Origin: Pelodera strongyloides
Taxonomy: Eukaryota > Nematoda > Chromadorea > Rhabditida > Rhabditidae
NCBI GenBank assembly: GCA_036852015.1
Contig: JAANDG010000086.1
Coordinates: 248,001-312,000, forward strand
Length of the DNA: 64,000 nucleotides
Direction: 5' to 3'
Positions within the stretch are counted from its first letter, which is position 1, and each line of letters opens with the position of its first letter. The position numbers and the translations under genes are program-made. Of this stretch, positions 62,747 to 64,000 are shown piece after piece. Below the pieces are notes generated by a model. It was given only the letters and a program-made list of their open reading frames with translations. It did no database searches and was not told where the DNA came from.

Positions 62747-63982
62747 TTAACTTTTCCATCCGATCGGTGGTGGTTGATTGCCTTGTGGGTGGGGTTGGTC
62801 ACCCTCCGGGTACGGGGCCCCTTGCCGACTTCGAGGTCTGTTGTCGTCAGGGTACGGAGCTTCGGGATACCCCGGACCACCTTTTTGACTTTTCCTTGAT
62901 CGATTCTCATCCGGGTACTGTCCTCCCTGATTCTGATCGCCAGGGTATGGGCCCTGACCTCCATATGGTGGTTGTCCCTGATCTCCGCCGGGAGGATAGG
63001 CACCCTGATCGCCCTGATACGGTGGTGGTGGGCCACCATTTTGTTGGTACGGAGGCGGGCCACCTTGGTAGGGTGGTCCTCCACCAGGTGGATATGGCCC
63101 AGGTCCAGGTCCCGGACCCCCACCTTGCATATTTGGATCTCCTCCGGGGTACTGTTGCGGAATATCTTAATAAACGAATATATAGTACTGTACATAGGAA
63201 CACACCGAATACGTATGCATACATACGTAATCATAAAACCTAGACCATTTACTTGAATCGTCGTGATTTTTTGCTTACAAATGGTATAGGGTAAAGTAGT
63301 AATAAATTACAGAATACGGAAGGTAGAATCTACAAACTACAAACTACAAACGTTCGCCGCTCCCTTGTTGCTGTTGTTGGGATTGAGAAGGCGGGTCCTG
63401 GGATCCTACATTCGGCATTCCGGGCCCGGGAGCCAGATTAGCATAGTCAGGAGGTGGGGGACCTGACATTTGCTCCTGTGCCTGGGTCTGGGTCTGGGTG
63501 GCCTTTATGGGAGCACTAAACGAGCAATTAGAAGAGTTAAATAAGGAAGTGCTTCCGGTATAGGGTATAGGTGCGTGTCTCAATTAAGTTCCCTGTAGCA
63601 AATGATATCTCGGTCAAAAAATTGGCGAAGTTCTGTTAGAGCAGCTAATAATGGCCTAAAGAAGTTTTTTGACACTTGGCCACACTTTTCTGACTGTGAG
63701 CAAGGTCTGAATATGAACAGAGGTCGTATTCACCAACACACAGGGAGCTCTCCCTAAAAGCTCACGAGCGATCTGAATCTCGTCTGCTCTCGCACTCTAT
63801 ACGCACTCTTTAGCTCCTTGGGGAGGTCACGGAGGGCTCCCTGCGTGTTGGTGAATACGGCCTCTGGTGAACTCTACGTCTACAAGAGAATAAATGAAGA
63901 ACCAACCTAAACATGGCATTCTTTTCCTTCTTCTTCTTGCGACTGATACAACAATAGATACCGACACCCACGGCAACTGCGA
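62747..63982 (-). CDS. Membrane protein with Pro/Gly-rich tail; 5' exons outside window
   Basis: Three exons are visible: 63907-63982, 63352-63515 and 62747-63165. The first gives the end of a hydrophobic segment and a Lys-rich juxtamembrane stretch (VAVGVGIYCCISRKKKKEK); the second is rich in Gln/Thr/Pro (TQTQTQAQEQM, PPPPDYANLAPGPG); the third carries a long Pro/Gly/Gln/Tyr tail with repeats of PPYQGG and PYPGDQ type, ending GWKS-stop. The AAG acceptor at 63166-63168 was chosen because it joins phase 1 to phase 1 and yields PQQYPGG, aligning with PQGQQYPGA in the gene at 52821. Phases around the juxtamembrane exon (1 in, 2 out) match that gene. The start, any signal peptide and the ectodomain are beyond the right edge. 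Confidence 0.72.
63720..63863. mobile_element. I-family inverted-repeat element, copy 2
   Basis: GAGGTCGTATTCACCAACAC mirrored by GTGTTGGTGAATACGGCCTC. In the first visible intron of the gene at the right edge. Confidence 0.65.
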
Positions 63983-64000
63983 CTAAAATCAAGTTTATTT

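Noticed and set aside
62602..63234. 210-codon minus-strand frame overlapping the Pro/Gly-rich exon
   Set aside because: It is a shifted reading of a repetitive Pro/Gly/Gln exon; the other frame matches the paralogue and ends cleanly.

Overview
This is nuclear DNA of a nematode, most likely a rhabditid or close relative. The evidence is a clear mab-3 orthologue (two DM domains), a cuticlin-type ZP gene, TTTCAG/TTTTAG 3' splice sites, bare TTTCAG-type acceptors a few bases before start codons (candidate trans-splice sites), AT-rich non-coding DNA, and many short palindromic transposons. I cannot name the species. All gene models below were assembled by hand from exon reading frames; in each complete model the exon phases match and the coding length divides by three.

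Left part (1-21243, minus strand): one very large gene encodes an FHA-domain plus coiled-coil protein resembling vertebrate FHAD1. I trace 24 exons covering at least 1,116 residues, and its 3' end lies beyond the window. Its first intron is about 7 kb. Another intron (6061-9871) holds a complete eight-exon gene on the opposite strand, of unknown family. From 21251 to 29412 I find only repeats and no convincing gene.

Middle (29413-39319, minus): mab-3, the DM-domain sex-determination transcription factor, with eight coding exons and 352 residues. A GC- and purine/pyrimidine-rich stretch upstream (to about 41310) probably holds its promoter and a 5' untranslated exon. The stretch from 41.3 to 45.9 kb is repeat-rich intergenic DNA. 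A cuticlin-like ZP membrane protein (45967-51161, plus, ten exons, 363 residues) follows; a tRNA-Ala(AGC) gene sits antisense in its last intron.

Right part (52821-63982): a cluster of four small single-pass membrane protein genes of unknown family. Two are divergently transcribed, closely related paralogues with a signal peptide, a His-rich ectodomain, one membrane segment, a Cys/Arg juxtamembrane exon and a Gln/Tyr/Pro/Ala-rich tail. The flanking two have a Lys-rich juxtamembrane exon and a Pro/Gly-rich tail. All four share the same 1-then-2 intron phase pattern around the juxtamembrane exon, which suggests one ancestral gene. This cluster, with a 48-nt block repeated three times around it, is the best candidate here for something undescribed.

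Mobile DNA is dominated by non-autonomous palindromic elements. Several families begin and end in TTAA, some inserted end to end and sharing one TTAA. There are also 3' stubs of non-LTR retrotransposons and many GA/CT runs.
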